From: Clostridiaceae bacterium
Lineage (GTDB): Bacteria; Bacillota; Clostridia; Lachnospirales; Lachnospiraceae
Assembly: GCA_910575585.1 (NCBI GenBank)
Contig: CAJTGF010000006.1
Coordinates: 62,001 to 126,000, forward strand
DNA: 64,000 nt
Direction of reading: 5' to 3'
The notes beneath the pieces are model-generated. The model worked only from the letters and a program-made list of their open reading frames with translations, had not been told where the DNA came from and searched no databases. Below are positions 24,991 to 34,575 of the stretch, in pieces (the first letter of the stretch is position 1; every line of letters begins with the position of its first letter). The translations under genes and the position numbers were made by a program.

Positions 24991-26130
24991 ATGATACTAC
25001 AGAGCAGGAGGGTGTGGATCGGGGGGCAGTTTTTGGAAGCCCAGCTGGAGATTTTAGACGGGAAGATCCAGGCAGTGTATCCATACGGCGCGAAAGCGGC
25101 AGACGAGGATTACGGATGCAGGCGGGTTGTGCCGGGATTTATTGACATCCATACCCATGGCGCCTACGGATTTGATACCAACGACGGAGAGCCCCAGGGC
25201 CTTAGGGACTGGATGAGGCGGATTCCCGAGGAGGGGGTTACGGGGATTCTTCCTACTACGGTCACCCAGATGCCGGAAGTCCTTACAAAAGCAGTGGCCA
25301 ATGTAGCCAATGTGGTGAAAGAGGGATACGAAGGCGCGCAGATCCTGGGGATCCATTTTGAGGGTCCTTACCTGGACATGGATTATAAGGGGGCGCAGCC
25401 GCCGGAGGCTATTGCCGAGCCTTCTGTGGAGCAGTTTAAGATGTATCAGGAAGCTGCGGACGGACTGATCAAGTATATCACGCTGGCTCCGGAACATGAC
25501 AAGGATTTTGCCCTGACAAAGTACTGTAAGGAAACAGGGGTTGTGGTCAGCATGGGCCATTCTTCTGCCACCTATGAGCAGGCTATGATGGGGATCGCCA
25601 ACGGAGCTACGTCCATGACTCATGTGTTTAACGGCATGACCGCGTTCCATCACAGGAAGCCGGGACTGGTGGGGACGGCCATGAGAGTCAGGGATATTTA
25701 TGGGGAAGTGATCACTGACGGATGCCACTCCCACTTAGCCGCCCTGAATGATTATGTGACAGCCAAGGGGCGTGATTTTACCATCATGATCACGGATTCC
25801 CTTCGGCCAAAGCACTGCCCGCCGGGAGGCGATTATGACCTGGGCGGACATGCCATTGAGATCAGCGAGACCGGGCTGGCTTACCTTAAGGGAACCACGA
25901 CCATTGCAGGCAGCACCATGAACATGAACAAGGGACTTAAGATCATGGTGGAGAAAGCGCTGATTCCTTTTGATACGGCGCTGAACAGCTGTACCATTAA
26001 TCCGGCAAGATGCCTGGGCGTGGATGACCGTAAGGGGAAACTGACTGCCGGGTATGACGCGGATGTTGTGGTGCTGGAAGATGATTATACGGTTTGCCAG
26101 ACATACTGCAGAGGGAAGAAGATGCTGTAA
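24991..26130 (+). CDS. nagA: N-acetylglucosamine-6-phosphate deacetylase
   Basis: Removes the acetyl group from GlcNAc-6-P in amino-sugar and cell-wall recycling. 379 residues of the amidohydrolase superfamily, with the metal and substrate motifs PGFIDIHTHGAYGFDTND (near 45-62), GIHFEGPYLD (near 115), MGHSSATYEQA (near 188), MTHVFNGM (near 207) and DGCHSH (near 240), plus the late LDG-type motif. I start at the ATG at 24991 (MILQSRRVW), which has a GGGAG site, rather than 42 bases upstream. nagB is not next to it. Followed by octamer repeats and a terminator. Confidence 0.94.
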   Translation: MILQSRRVWIGGQFLEAQLEILDGKIQAVYPYGAKAADEDYGCRRVVPGFIDIHTHGAYGFDTNDGEPQGLRDWMRRIPEEGVTGILPTTVTQMPEVLTKAVANVANVVKEGYEGAQILGIHFEGPYLDMDYKGAQPPEAIAEPSVEQFKMYQEAADGLIKYITLAPEHDKDFALTKYCKETGVVVSMGHSSATYEQAMMGIANGATSMTHVFNGMTAFHHRKPGLVGTAMRVRDIYGEVITDGCHSHLAALNDYVTAKGRDFTIMITDSLRPKHCPPGGDYDLGGHAIEISETGLAYLKGTTTIAGSTMNMNKGLKIMVEKALIPFDTALNSCTINPARCLGVDDRKGKLTAGYDADVVVLEDDYTVCQTYCRGKKML

Positions 26131-26131
26131 G

Positions 26132-26179
26132 AGATTGGTAGATTGGTAGATTGGCAGATTGGCAGATTGGCAGGTTGAT
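26132..26179 (+). repeat. Octanucleotide tandem repeat (AGATTGGC)n
   Basis: Six tandem 8-base units directly after the nagA stop: two AGATTGGT, three AGATTGGC and one degenerate AGGTTGAT. The same unit, in reverse complement, is repeated at 51489-51532, and single copies occur before genes at 40199 and 48254. Confidence 0.9.
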
Positions 26180-26186
26180 AGGAATG

Positions 26187-26220
26187 AAAAGGGGACTGGC
26201 TGTGGGGCCGGTTCCTTTTC
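26187..26220 (+). terminator. Terminator of nagA
   Basis: AAAAGGGGACTGGC pairs with GCCGGTTCCTTTT (one bulged G), ending in CCTTTTC. Confidence 0.7.
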
Positions 26221-26228
26221 TGCAAAGA

Positions 26229-26266
26229 AAAAAGCGGTAAAACTGTTTAGATTTACCGCCTTTTCA
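26229..26266. terminator. Bidirectional terminator
   Basis: GCGGTAAA pairs with TTTACCGC, flanked by an A run and CTTTTC, so it can also stop the minus-strand operon that ends with the PatB-type gene. Confidence 0.75.
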
Positions 26267-26274
26267 TAATTAGA

Positions 26275-27486
26275 TCAGCAGAACACATACCGAGACAACC
26301 GCTCAAACGCCTCCTGCACCCGGCTCAAAGGCAGAGCCAAATTCATGCGGATCGTATACGGTTTATTAAATGGACGCCCATCCTGCCAGATAACTCCCAC
26401 ATCCCATCCGGCTTTCAAAAGCTGGTCCATAGTCTTGTCATGTTTCTCACACCACTGGGAACAATCCAGATACAGCATATAGGTCCCCTGGGGCCTGCAT
26501 AAAGTAACGCCCTCAAAATGGTCCTTTATGTAATTGCATGCGTAGTCAACATTGCCGCTTAACACCTGGCACAGTTCATCCACCCATTCCTGCCCATTTT
26601 GGCTGTAGGCTCCGATGAGGGCATGCATGGAAAGCACGTTCTGGGAATTGTAGTGGCACAGGGACGACTGTTTCAGAAGTCTGTCCCGAAGATACTTATT
26701 ATAAACTACATGGTAGGACCCTACCAGGCCGGCCAGATTAAAGGTCTTGGAGGGCGCGTACACGGCGATGGTGCGGTTCTTTGCGTCCTCTGACACCGAC
26801 TGGGTGGGGATATGCCTGCGGCCGTCCAAAAGCAGGTCAGACCAGATCTCGTCGGACACCACCACACAGTCATTGGCCCGGTAAACTTCCATGGCCTTTT
26901 CGATCTCCCACTGTTCCCATACCCGGCCGGTGGGATTGTGAGGCGAGCAGAACACGGCAAAGTGGATGGCATGTTCCTTTAACTTTTGATCCATGTCCTC
27001 ATAATCCATGCGCCAGACGCCGTCGTCATCCTGTACCATCTGGCTTAGTATCAGATGATACCCGGCATTGGTAAGGGCGCCGGTAAATCCCACATAGGTA
27101 GGAGCATGGAGCAGGATCTTATCCCCCGAAGAGCAAAATGCCTGGGCCGCGGCTACCACACATCCTAAAACCCCGTTCTCATATCCGATATGCTCCTTTG
27201 TCAGGCCGGTTACATGGTTCCTGACCTGCTGCCAGCGGATAACGCTGTCAAAATAAGCGTCGGAAAGATTAAAATATCCGAAAGCCGGATGGGAGGTTCT
27301 GGCAATGATGGCGTCGGTGACAGCGGGGGCTGTGGGAAAATTCATGTCAGCCACCCACATTGGGATGATATCAAATCCCTCTTTGGGCCCGCCCGGAGCA
27401 GAAGGATCCTTGCCGGGGTTATCTACGGCGATGGAATCCATCCCATGCCGTTCCATAATAGACGTAAAATCGTATTTCATTATCAT
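26275..27486 (-). CDS. PatB/MalY family cystathionine beta-lyase-like aminotransferase
   Basis: A 403-residue pyridoxal-phosphate enzyme of fold type I. Members of the PatB/MalY group cleave C-S bonds of cystathionine or cysteine conjugates, releasing a thiol, pyruvate and ammonia. The opening DFTSIMERHGMDSI with IIPMWVADMNFPTAPAV, the CSPHNPTGRVW segment near 178-188, the VVSDEIWSDL helix near 210 and the PLP-binding Lys in YAPSKTFNLAGL near 240 are all present. Two in-frame ATGs (27486 and 27480) are possible starts. It is the last gene after a HAD phosphatase on the same strand. Confidence 0.9.
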   Translation of the reverse strand: MIMKYDFTSIMERHGMDSIAVDNPGKDPSAPGGPKEGFDIIPMWVADMNFPTAPAVTDAIIARTSHPAFGYFNLSDAYFDSVIRWQQVRNHVTGLTKEHIGYENGVLGCVVAAAQAFCSSGDKILLHAPTYVGFTGALTNAGYHLILSQMVQDDDGVWRMDYEDMDQKLKEHAIHFAVFCSPHNPTGRVWEQWEIEKAMEVYRANDCVVVSDEIWSDLLLDGRRHIPTQSVSEDAKNRTIAVYAPSKTFNLAGLVGSYHVVYNKYLRDRLLKQSSLCHYNSQNVLSMHALIGAYSQNGQEWVDELCQVLSGNVDYACNYIKDHFEGVTLCRPQGTYMLYLDCSQWCEKHDKTMDQLLKAGWDVGVIWQDGRPFNKPYTIRMNLALPLSRVQEAFERLSRYVFC

Positions 27487-27496
27487 GCCTGCTTTC

Positions 27497-28348
27497 TTAG
27501 ATCAGCCCGAAATGCCGGAACGCGTTGTAGATCCCGTCATCCATAAGGTCTGTGGTTATGTAATCCGCAATGGCTTTCAGCCCCTCTTTGGCATTGCCCA
27601 TGGCGATGCCTGTGTTTACGCAGTCAAGCATCTCCGCGTCGTTCATCCCGTCGCCCAGGGCATAAGTATCCTTAATGTCGGCTTTCAGATGCTCCAGCAA
27701 TATCCGGATGGACGTGGACTTGTTGATCCCTGGCACGGACATCTCCCCGCTCTCCTCGCCAAAAAGGGGAACCGTACATCTTACCATATAAAACTGATCA
27801 TGGAACGTATCATAAATATCCTGATATTTGGAACCATTGGTCTCTAAAAAGCAGATTTTGTTAATGTCCGCCATGGGCATCTGGGCGGCAACGGTAAGGG
27901 CGTTGATAAAATGGCTGCCCTCCTTTTTCTTTGCCATAGCTGCCGGGTCATGCTCCACATCCCCGTACATGATCCATTCCAGGTGGGGGATCAGGTTTTT
28001 GGAGGCATAAAGGCCGGTATTGCTTTCCAAATAGAAATCGATCTTGTGGTCGTCAAAATACTTGGCAACATCGGCGGCCGTCTTAGGATCAATGGTCTCA
28101 TGGAAGATCTCTTTGCCCTGTACCTCGATAAAGCCTCCGGCGGCTCCGATTACGCCGTCAAATCCTACTTCGGTGATAAAATCGTAGATCTCGGCTTTGC
28201 TCCTTCCGGTACAGAGATAGATCTGGTGGCCGTTTTGCCGGGCCTGCTGTACGGCCTTGATGGCAGACTCGGGAATAAACTCCGGGTTGGCGGAAGTGTT
28301 GACTAAAGTTCCGTCAATATCCAGAAAAATAATGCTCTTGTTATCCAT
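27497..28348 (-). CDS. HAD-IIB (Cof-type) hydrolase
   Basis: A 283-residue sugar-phosphate or nucleotide phosphatase of the Cof family. Motif I IIFLDIDGTLVNT (catalytic Asp pair) is at residues 5-17; motif II Thr is in LCTGRSKAE near 49; the Lys of motif III lies near 200 in PGINKSTSI; motif IV ALGDGMNDAEML (Asp pair) is near 225-236. The type IIB cap lies between. The start is set at 28348 (MDNKSIIF), with AAGGAG nine bases before. The substrate is unknown. It lies between a DUF1622 membrane gene and the PatB-type gene in one direction. Confidence 0.9.
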   Translation of the reverse strand: MDNKSIIFLDIDGTLVNTSANPEFIPESAIKAVQQARQNGHQIYLCTGRSKAEIYDFITEVGFDGVIGAAGGFIEVQGKEIFHETIDPKTAADVAKYFDDHKIDFYLESNTGLYASKNLIPHLEWIMYGDVEHDPAAMAKKKEGSHFINALTVAAQMPMADINKICFLETNGSKYQDIYDTFHDQFYMVRCTVPLFGEESGEMSVPGINKSTSIRILLEHLKADIKDTYALGDGMNDAEMLDCVNTGIAMGNAKEGLKAIADYITTDLMDDGIYNAFRHFGLI

Positions 28349-28380
28349 ACTCACACGCTCCTTAATGATCAACTAAAAAA

Positions 28381-28749
28381 TTAATGCTTCTTGCTCTCTG
28401 ATGCATCCAGTCTCTTTAACGCTTCCTCATCAGCCTTCTCCTCCTTGATCTCCCAATGGATCAGGAAGGTCAGAGCGGCGCGGAGAACGATGATAGCGGC
28501 AACTGTTATGATCTCTGTAAGATCACGGACAATAACCGTACGCAGGATCTCGCTTCCCAGCTTAAATTCCAGCCCCAAAGCCATGCCAATAGCCAGATTC
28601 AGACGGATTTCAGGATTCTTTCTTACATAGTCCTGAATACCCCGAAGTCCTGCCAGCACAATAACGAACACGCCCACAAATTCAAACCCCACAATAGCGA
28701 TGTCCACCACATGCCGAAGCAACGCCTCCAATGCATGTAAAAACGCCAT
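28381..28749 (-). CDS. DUF1622 family membrane protein
   Basis: A 122-residue protein with three membrane segments (about 13-36, 60-75 weakly, 80-100) and a charged, Lys/Glu-rich cytoplasmic tail. The stretch LRGIQDYVRKN...IRLNLAIGMALGLEFKLGSEILRT is characteristic of DUF1622, a family of unknown function. It follows potD by 84 bases on the same strand and may be read through from the pot operon, but no functional link is known. Confidence 0.85.
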   Translation of the reverse strand: MAFLHALEALLRHVVDIAIVGFEFVGVFVIVLAGLRGIQDYVRKNPEIRLNLAIGMALGLEFKLGSEILRTVIVRDLTEIITVAAIIVLRAALTFLIHWEIKEEKADEEALKRLDASESKKH

Positions 28750-28833
28750 AAAAATACCCCTTTCCGCGGCTTTTATCCGCTGTAGTCACAAATTTAGATG
28801 AAAACAGTTCCCTATAAACAGGCAAAACGACCG

Positions 28834-29934
28834 TCAGTTAGATTTCACTTCTTTCCACAGATCATTGTAAATACTGTCCACCTCATCTCCAAGATACTGG
28901 AATACCTCGCAGTTGTCAAGTGATTCTATATCCGGAAACAGTGCTTTATTGTTTTGAAGCTCCTCATCCAGCAGATCAAAGGCGCCTTTGTTGGGTGTGG
29001 CATAAGTAATGTACTCAAAATTCATTTTGGCGATCTCCGGGCGGCACAGGAAATTGATCCAGGCTTCCGCGTTTTCCTTATTCTTGGCGTTGGACGGGAT
29101 CACCCAGGAGTCGATCCACACATTGGTGCCTTCCTGAGGGATCACGTATTCCAGATCATAAGCCAGGCCCTGGGCCGCCACTTCCTCCTGGATATAGAGC
29201 ATTTCCCCGGAATAGATGACACCTACCGCGGCCTCGCCGCCGATCATCTTATCCCTGACCTGGTCGATTACATAGGCTTGTACCAAAGGTTTTTGCCGGA
29301 TCAGCAGATCTTTGGCCTCAAGGAGCTCTGCCTCATCCGTGGAATTCATGGAATGTCCCAGAGATTTTAAGGCCACCATAAAGGCGTCCCGCACGCTGTC
29401 CTGCATCAGGATCTCGCCGTTAAACTTCTCGTCCCACAGATCCGACCAGCGGGTTGGCACATCCTCTGGCGCCACCATGGAAGTATTGTAAAGGATTCCC
29501 ACGGTACCCCAGCAGTAGGGGACGGAATATTTATTTTCCGGGTCAAAACTTTTGGAACGCTCCATGTACAAAGGATCGATCTGGCTCACATTGGGGACAT
29601 TCTCAAAGTTGATCTCTGCCAGCATGTTGTTTTCCACCATCTTCTGGATCATGTAATCAGAAGGACACACCACGTCGTAGGTTCTGCCTCCCGCTTCAAT
29701 GACCGGGTACATATCTTCGTTGGTCTCAAACATGTCGTAGATGACTTTGATCCCGGTCTCCTCCTCAAACATGGAGATGACCTCCTCGTCAATGTACTCT
29801 CCCCAGTTGTAAACATACACCTCCCCGGCGTCCCCCTGACTGCCGGAATTACCGCCTTTGCCGCCGCAGCCTCCCAAAACGGCGCAGGAGCCCAGGGCAA
29901 GAGCCAAAATCATACCGAAACTGTTCTTTTTCAT
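28834..29934 (-). CDS. potD: Spermidine/putrescine-binding lipoprotein
   Basis: Extracellular substrate-binding lipoprotein of the polyamine ABC importer. 366 residues with a signal peptide and a lipobox (CAVLGGC, lipidated Cys near 23). The mature protein opens with VYVYNWGEYIDEEVISMFEEE, the standard PotD start, and keeps the aromatic polyamine pocket region (PYCWGTVGILYN near 140; SGEMLYIQEE near 240; WIDSWVIP near 275). Fourth gene of potABCD here, 29 bases after potC. Confidence 0.94.
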   Translation of the reverse strand: MKKNSFGMILALALGSCAVLGGCGGKGGNSGSQGDAGEVYVYNWGEYIDEEVISMFEEETGIKVIYDMFETNEDMYPVIEAGGRTYDVVCPSDYMIQKMVENNMLAEINFENVPNVSQIDPLYMERSKSFDPENKYSVPYCWGTVGILYNTSMVAPEDVPTRWSDLWDEKFNGEILMQDSVRDAFMVALKSLGHSMNSTDEAELLEAKDLLIRQKPLVQAYVIDQVRDKMIGGEAAVGVIYSGEMLYIQEEVAAQGLAYDLEYVIPQEGTNVWIDSWVIPSNAKNKENAEAWINFLCRPEIAKMNFEYITYATPNKGAFDLLDEELQNNKALFPDIESLDNCEVFQYLGDEVDSIYNDLWKEVKSN

Positions 29935-29963
29935 AAATAAGATCCCTCCTGTACATTGTAAGA

Positions 29964-30764
29964 TTAACGCCCTTCCTGCCGCTTATGGGGCGCGAAATTC
30001 GTAATGATCAGCAGCACCAGCACGGTCACGAAGATGATGGTGGACAAGGCGTACATAGACGGCTTGATCCCTCGGCGAACCTCGCTGTAGATCAGGGTAG
30101 ACAAGGTATTGATGCCTGCTCCCTTGGTAAAATGGGTAATGATAAAGTCGTCAAGGGACATGGTAAATGCCAGAAGAAACCCTGACAAGACCCCGGGCAG
30201 GATATCCGGGAACACTACCTTAAAAAACGCGTATATGGGAGATGCCCCCAGATCCAGAGCCGCCTCATAGACGCTTTTATTGGTCTGTTTTAACTTTGGC
30301 ATGACGCTTAAGATCACATAAGGGATGTTAAACGTAATGTGGGCGATCAAAATCGTCTGAAAACCCAGGGAGATCCCAAAGGCGATAAATGCCAGCATCA
30401 GGGAGATGCCTGTGACGATATCCGCATTCAGCATGGGGATGTTGGTGATCCCCATAATAACGGTTTTGGGAAGCGGTTTCATGGCGCTGATGGCAATGGC
30501 CGCCGCCGTGCCGATGATGGTGGCGAAAAGAGCCGACGCAAAGGCGATGACCAGCGTATTCTGCAGCGCGTTCATAATGGTGGCGCTCTCAAACATCTCC
30601 CCATACCAGCGCAGCGTAAATCCCCCCCACTGGGTCCGCGACTTGGAATTGCTGAAAGAGAGCACCATCAGCGTGGCAATGGGGGCGTAGAGGAATACCA
30701 TGATCATCACCAGATAAAAATCCTGGGCGATCCGCTTTAAATTGTCTTTTGTCCGTTTCATCAA
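29964..30764 (-). CDS. potC: Spermidine/putrescine ABC transporter permease
   Basis: Inner-membrane permease of 266 residues with six membrane segments, the first near 17-37 (FYLVMIMVFLYAPIATLMVLSF). The EAA loop that contacts the ATPase PotA reads YEAALDLGASPIYAFFKVVFPDILPG near 165-190. Its start overlaps the end of potB by four bases. Confidence 0.94.
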   Translation of the reverse strand: MMKRTKDNLKRIAQDFYLVMIMVFLYAPIATLMVLSFSNSKSRTQWGGFTLRWYGEMFESATIMNALQNTLVIAFASALFATIIGTAAAIAISAMKPLPKTVIMGITNIPMLNADIVTGISLMLAFIAFGISLGFQTILIAHITFNIPYVILSVMPKLKQTNKSVYEAALDLGASPIYAFFKVVFPDILPGVLSGFLLAFTMSLDDFIITHFTKGAGINTLSTLIYSEVRRGIKPSMYALSTIIFVTVLVLLIITNFAPHKRQEGR

Positions 30765-31573
30765 AATGCGCTTCCCTCCCCATTCTTATCGTATTTGGCA
30801 ATGAGAGCCATGCTTGCAAGGATAAACACCATCAGGACCAGGGAAAGGCCGGAGCCTAAATGCCAGTTGCTCCCCCTTGTAAATTCCTGCTCGATCACAT
30901 TGCCGATCAGGAGGATCTTGCTGCCTCCCAGCAGGTTGGAGATGACAAAGGTGGTGAGAGCAGGCACAAAGACCATGGTTATGCCGCTGATAATGCCCGG
31001 AACGCTTAAGGGGAACCAGATCAGCACAAGGGTCTGCCAGAAATTGGCTCCCAGATCCTGGGCGGCGTTTATGGTGTTGTCGTCAATCTTGCACAGTACA
31101 TTGTAAATAGGAAGCACCATAAAAGGCAGGAAGTTATACACCATGCCCAAAACGATAGCTCCCGGGGTATTGATAAGGGACTGGGTAGGCAGATGCAGGG
31201 AGGAGAGGATGCCGTTGATGACTCCGTTTCTCTCCAGAAGGGTCTGCCAGGCCAGGGTCCTTAAAAGGAAATTCATCCACATGGGAAGGATGAAGATAAA
31301 TACCACAAAACTGCCTTTGCCGATTCCGCGTTTCCGCAGGATCATGGCCAGAGGATAGGCCAGGACCAGGCATATGAGGGTGCTGACAAAGGACAGTCCC
31401 AGGGACAGCCACAGCGCCTTGGCGTGTTCCGCCGTGGTGATGGAGATGATATTGGCCAGGGTAAATGCCCCGGTACGGTCGGTGAGTCCGTAGTACACGA
31501 TCAGAAGCAGGGGGATCACCGTAAATCCCACCATCCACACCAGATAGGGGCCGGATAATAATTTTTTACTCAT
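30761..31573 (-). CDS. potB: Spermidine/putrescine ABC transporter permease
   Basis: Partner permease of 270 residues with six membrane segments; the first is a signal-like helix ([21 protein letters not shown]). The EAA loop is [25 protein letters not shown] near 168-192. Starts eight bases inside the 3' end of potA, and its own end overlaps potC, so all three are tightly coupled. Confidence 0.94.
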   Translation of the reverse strand: MSKKLLSGPYLVWMVGFTVIPLLLIVYYGLTDRTGAFTLANIISITTAEHAKALWLSLGLSFVSTLICLVLAYPLAMILRKRGIGKGSFVVFIFILPMWMNFLLRTLAWQTLLERNGVINGILSSLHLPTQSLINTPGAIVLGMVYNFLPFMVLPIYNVLCKIDDNTINAAQDLGANFWQTLVLIWFPLSVPGIISGITMVFVPALTTFVISNLLGGSKILLIGNVIEQEFTRGSNWHLGSGLSLVLMVFILASMALIAKYDKNGEGSAF

Positions 31574-32639
31574 TGACTCCCACGGCCTCCTCGTCCTCTG
31601 ATGCGGGTTTATTCATGATCTGGATGTCAAAGGGGTCAACATGGATGCCCACTTCCCTGCCTACGGGACACATATCCGTAGAGTGGACCAGCCACTCAAA
31701 ACCGTCCGGAGTCGTGACCTCCATCTCATAGTGGACGCCCTTAAAGATCAGGTGGGTACACACGCCGGTCAGCGTCCCCTTATCCGGGCTTACCAGGTCA
31801 ATATCCTCGGGGCGGATGACCACATCCACAGGCGCGTTGCTGCCGAAGCCTTTATCTACGCAGGCGAACCGGGCGCCGAAGATCTCCACCAGCTCATCCC
31901 GTATCATGGTGCCGTGAACGATGTTGCTCTCTCCGATAAAGTCAGCCACGAAAGCATTTTCCGGCTCGTTGTAGATCTGCTCCGGAGTTCCCATCTGCTG
32001 GATATATCCCTGATTCATGACCACAATGGTGTCCGACATGGTCAGGGCCTCTTCCTGGTCGTGGGTCACATAGATGAACGTGATGCCCAGCTCATTTTTC
32101 AGGCGTATCAGCTCGTACTGCATATCCTGGCGCAGCTTTAAGTCCAGAGCGCCCAAAGGTTCATCCAATAAAAGGACTCTGGGTTCGTTGACAATGGCCC
32201 GGGCGATGGCGATGCGCTGCTGCTGGCCGCCGCTTAATGAGTCTACGCTGCGGTTTTCATAGCCGTCTAAGTTCACCAGCTTTAAGGCATACCGGATTTT
32301 ATCCTGTATATAGGATCTGGGTTTGTTTTTGATCTTAAGGCCAAAGGCGATATTTTCCGCGATATTCATGTGGGTGAACAGGGCGTATTTCTGGAAGACC
32401 GTGTTTAGCTGCCGTTTGTTGGGAGGCAGGTTTGAGATATCCTGGCCGTCAAAGATCACCTTGCCTGCATCGGCGCGCTCAAATCCGCCGATGATCCGCA
32501 GGGTAGTGGTTTTACCGCAGCCGCTGGGACCTAAGAGAGTCACAAAGGTGTTCTCTTTTACAGAAAGGTTTAGATCATCCAATACCAGAGTCCCGTCAAA
32601 ACTTTTGGATACGCTGACTAAATCGATGAGACTGCTCAT
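31566..32639 (-). CDS. potA: Spermidine/putrescine ABC transporter ATPase
   Basis: ATP-binding subunit of 357 residues. Walker [11 protein letters not shown] is at 37-46, the Q loop at FQKYALF, the signature [14 protein letters not shown] near 135-148 and Walker [12 protein letters not shown] near 156-166; the C-terminal third is the TOBE-type regulatory domain ([11 protein letters not shown]). First structural gene after the regulator (34 bases), so the regulator and transporter form one operon. Confidence 0.95.
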   Translation of the reverse strand: MSSLIDLVSVSKSFDGTLVLDDLNLSVKENTFVTLLGPSGCGKTTTLRIIGGFERADAGKVIFDGQDISNLPPNKRQLNTVFQKYALFTHMNIAENIAFGLKIKNKPRSYIQDKIRYALKLVNLDGYENRSVDSLSGGQQQRIAIARAIVNEPRVLLLDEPLGALDLKLRQDMQYELIRLKNELGITFIYVTHDQEEALTMSDTIVVMNQGYIQQMGTPEQIYNEPENAFVADFIGESNIVHGTMIRDELVEIFGARFACVDKGFGSNAPVDVVIRPEDIDLVSPDKGTLTGVCTHLIFKGVHYEMEVTTPDGFEWLVHSTDMCPVGREVGIHVDPFDIQIMNKPASEDEEAVGVNE

Positions 32640-32673
32640 ATGGCTTCCTCCTGGTTTCTTAAAGTATAGTAGA

Positions 32674-33207
32674 TCAAAAGCTTGGCGGGGAAGTGACCCA
32701 GAGAATCACGGCTCCTGCCTTGCTGGTCAGGTAATGCTTTTTGTCAGGGGTGAAGTAGAAAGACTCTCCCTTTTTGGCCTTATGGACTTTGCTTCCCAGA
32801 TGGATGGCCACGGTCCCCTGAAGCACATAGCCAAACTCTTCCCCTTCATGGGGATTGTCCGGGTAGGTCTCCCCTCCCGGCTCCAGAGTCAGCATGATCG
32901 GCTCCATAACGTTTTTCTGGGCATTGGGAATGATCCACTTGATCTCATTTTTCAATTCGGGATCCTTTTTTTCAAAATAATCGGACTTGCCGAAAACGAT
33001 CTGTTCTTCCGGCGTCTCGTTGAAGAACTCCCCAAGGGTGGTGCCGAGACACTGAAGGATGTCCATGAGGGTGGCTATGGAAGGGGATGTTAAGTTCCGT
33101 TCCAGCTGGGAGATAAACCCCTTTGACAGCTCCGCCCGGTCTGCCAGCTCCTCCTGGGTAAGTCCTTTCAGGATGCGAAGCTCTTTCAGCTTTAAACCGA
33201 TATCCAT
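32674..33207 (-). CDS. XRE-cupin regulator of the pot operon
   Basis: A 177-residue regulator: an N-terminal XRE helix-turn-helix ([30 protein letters not shown], about 6-35) and a C-terminal cupin (about 105-175, with [20 protein letters not shown] and a final [11 protein letters not shown]). This is the PuuR-like layout; such proteins sense polyamines or amino compounds in the cupin. Its place at the head of potABCD suggests that it controls polyamine uptake and itself. Two similar AT-rich repeats upstream (33303-33360) are candidate operators. Confidence 0.9.
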   Translation of the reverse strand: MDIGLKLKELRILKGLTQEELADRAELSKGFISQLERNLTSPSIATLMDILQCLGTTLGEFFNETPEEQIVFGKSDYFEKKDPELKNEIKWIIPNAQKNVMEPIMLTLEPGGETYPDNPHEGEEFGYVLQGTVAIHLGSKVHKAKKGESFYFTPDKKHYLTSKAGAVILWVTSPPSF

Positions 33208-33302
33208 TGCTGCTCCTTTCCCAGACGGCTTTGCCGGTCTGCGCCGGGAAAGCGGGGAAAAACCCGCGTTTCCACGGCATTAATCTTAGGTAATCCGAAC
33301 AA

Positions 33303-33360
33303 AAAGTTTACTAATACTAACTGACACCAAACATAATCTCAAAGTTTAGTAATAATAAAC
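33303..33360 (-). promoter_or_regulatory. Paired AT-rich repeats, candidate operator of the pot operon
   Basis: Two 20-base copies start 38 bases apart: AAAGTTTACTAATACTAACT (33303-33322) and AAAGTTTAGTAATAATAAAC (33341-33360). Each is roughly palindromic (GTTTA...TAAAC in the second). They lie about 100-150 bases before the regulator gene and between it and the divergent lactonase gene. Confidence 0.5.
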
Positions 33361-33396
33361 AAAGAGCAACTACCATTATACAGAAAAATATATCGC

Positions 33397-33426
33397 TGTC
33401 AATAGATTTTTTGAGAAATGTATGAT
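33397..33426 (+). promoter_or_regulatory. Weak promoter candidate for the lactonase gene
   Basis: TGTCAA and TATGAT are 18 bases apart, about 45 bases before the start codon. The -35 box is poor. Confidence 0.35.
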
Positions 33427-33473
33427 ATTATATCCTTAGGTAAAAATAAGAGGAATTTAGGAGGGTCAGTAAG

Positions 33474-34523
33474 ATGAAGGGTGTATATATGGCCTATGTA
33501 GGTTCCTATTCCTACACAGGCAACGCAAAGGGAATCACGGTTTATGATGTGGATGTGGAAAACGGGAGATTTAAAGAGCGGTGTGAGATGGAGATCGACA
33601 ATTCCTCCTATCTGGTTCCGGCGGCTAACGGCAAGACCTTGTATTCCATCGCGGACGAGGGCGTGGTGTCCTACCGGATCCATGAGAACGGAAGCATCAC
33701 TAAGCTGAATACGGCCAATATCCGGGGCATGAGGGGATGTCAGCTGTCCGTGGAGCCGGAGGGCAAGTATCTGTTTGTATCCGGATATCATGACGGCAAG
33801 TCCACGGTGATGCGCCTCAATCCCGACGGGACCATCGGCAGCATTGCGGCAGGGGTGTACCATAAAGGGCTTGGCAGCGTGGCGGAGAGGACGTTCCGTC
33901 CCCATATCAGCTGCACCCGCCTGACTCCGGACAGAAAATTTGTCATGGTGGCGGATCTGGGCGTTGATCAGGTGAAAGTGTACAAATTTATTGACGATCA
34001 GCTGATGCTGGTGGATACGATTCCCTGTGACCTGGAGTCGGCTCCCAGGCACTTTATTTTCAGCGGGGACGGGAAATTTATTTATCTCATGTATGAGGTT
34101 AAGAACGTAATTGATGTGTACACATATGAGACAGGGAAGCGGTCGCCTAAGATCGAGAAGATCCAGACCATCTCCACCACCGGTTCTAAGCGGTTAAGCC
34201 AGCTGACAGCCGCCTGCGCCATCCGGTTTTCGCCGGATGAGAAGCATCTGTTCTGCAGCAACGCGGGGGATAACACGGTCAGCATCTACAACAGGGATCA
34301 GGAGACAGGGCTTCTGTCGCTTTTGTGCTGTCTGCCTATCAGCGGCGATTATCCAAAAGATATTGCTGTTTTCCCGGACGACAGGCATCTGGCATGTTTC
34401 AACCATGCGTCAGGAACCATAACCTTTTTCAATGTGGACTATGAGAAGGGGCTTTTGGTCATGTGCGGAAGACCCATGCGGGTGGACGAGCCAAACTGCT
34501 GCGCCATCGTGAAGGTTCGGTGA
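33474..34523 (+). CDS. Lactonase family beta-propeller protein (6-phosphogluconolactonase-like)
   Basis: A 349-residue seven-bladed propeller of the YbhE/Pgl lactonase family, which can hydrolyse 6-phosphogluconolactone in the pentose phosphate pathway. The N-terminal YVGSYSYTGNAKGITVYDVD, the repeated blades, the late LFCSNAGDNTVSIYNRD and FPDDRHLACFNHASGTITFF are typical. The propeller family also includes muconate cycloisomerase-like enzymes, so the reaction is not certain; rpiB nearby fits the pentose phosphate route. AGGAGG site nine bases before the ATG. Confidence 0.82.
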   Translation: MKGVYMAYVGSYSYTGNAKGITVYDVDVENGRFKERCEMEIDNSSYLVPAANGKTLYSIADEGVVSYRIHENGSITKLNTANIRGMRGCQLSVEPEGKYLFVSGYHDGKSTVMRLNPDGTIGSIAAGVYHKGLGSVAERTFRPHISCTRLTPDRKFVMVADLGVDQVKVYKFIDDQLMLVDTIPCDLESAPRHFIFSGDGKFIYLMYEVKNVIDVYTYETGKRSPKIEKIQTISTTGSKRLSQLTAACAIRFSPDEKHLFCSNAGDNTVSIYNRDQETGLLSLLCCLPISGDYPKDIAVFPDDRHLACFNHASGTITFFNVDYEKGLLVMCGRPMRVDEPNCCAIVKVR

Positions 34524-34575
34524 TACAGGCGGCGGATAACAGGCGGCGTAATTTACAGAATTCGGAGGATTTGGT

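Noticed and set aside
26132-26179. The AGATTGGC arrays as CRISPR
   Set aside because: The units are 8 bases with no spacers and there are no cas genes.
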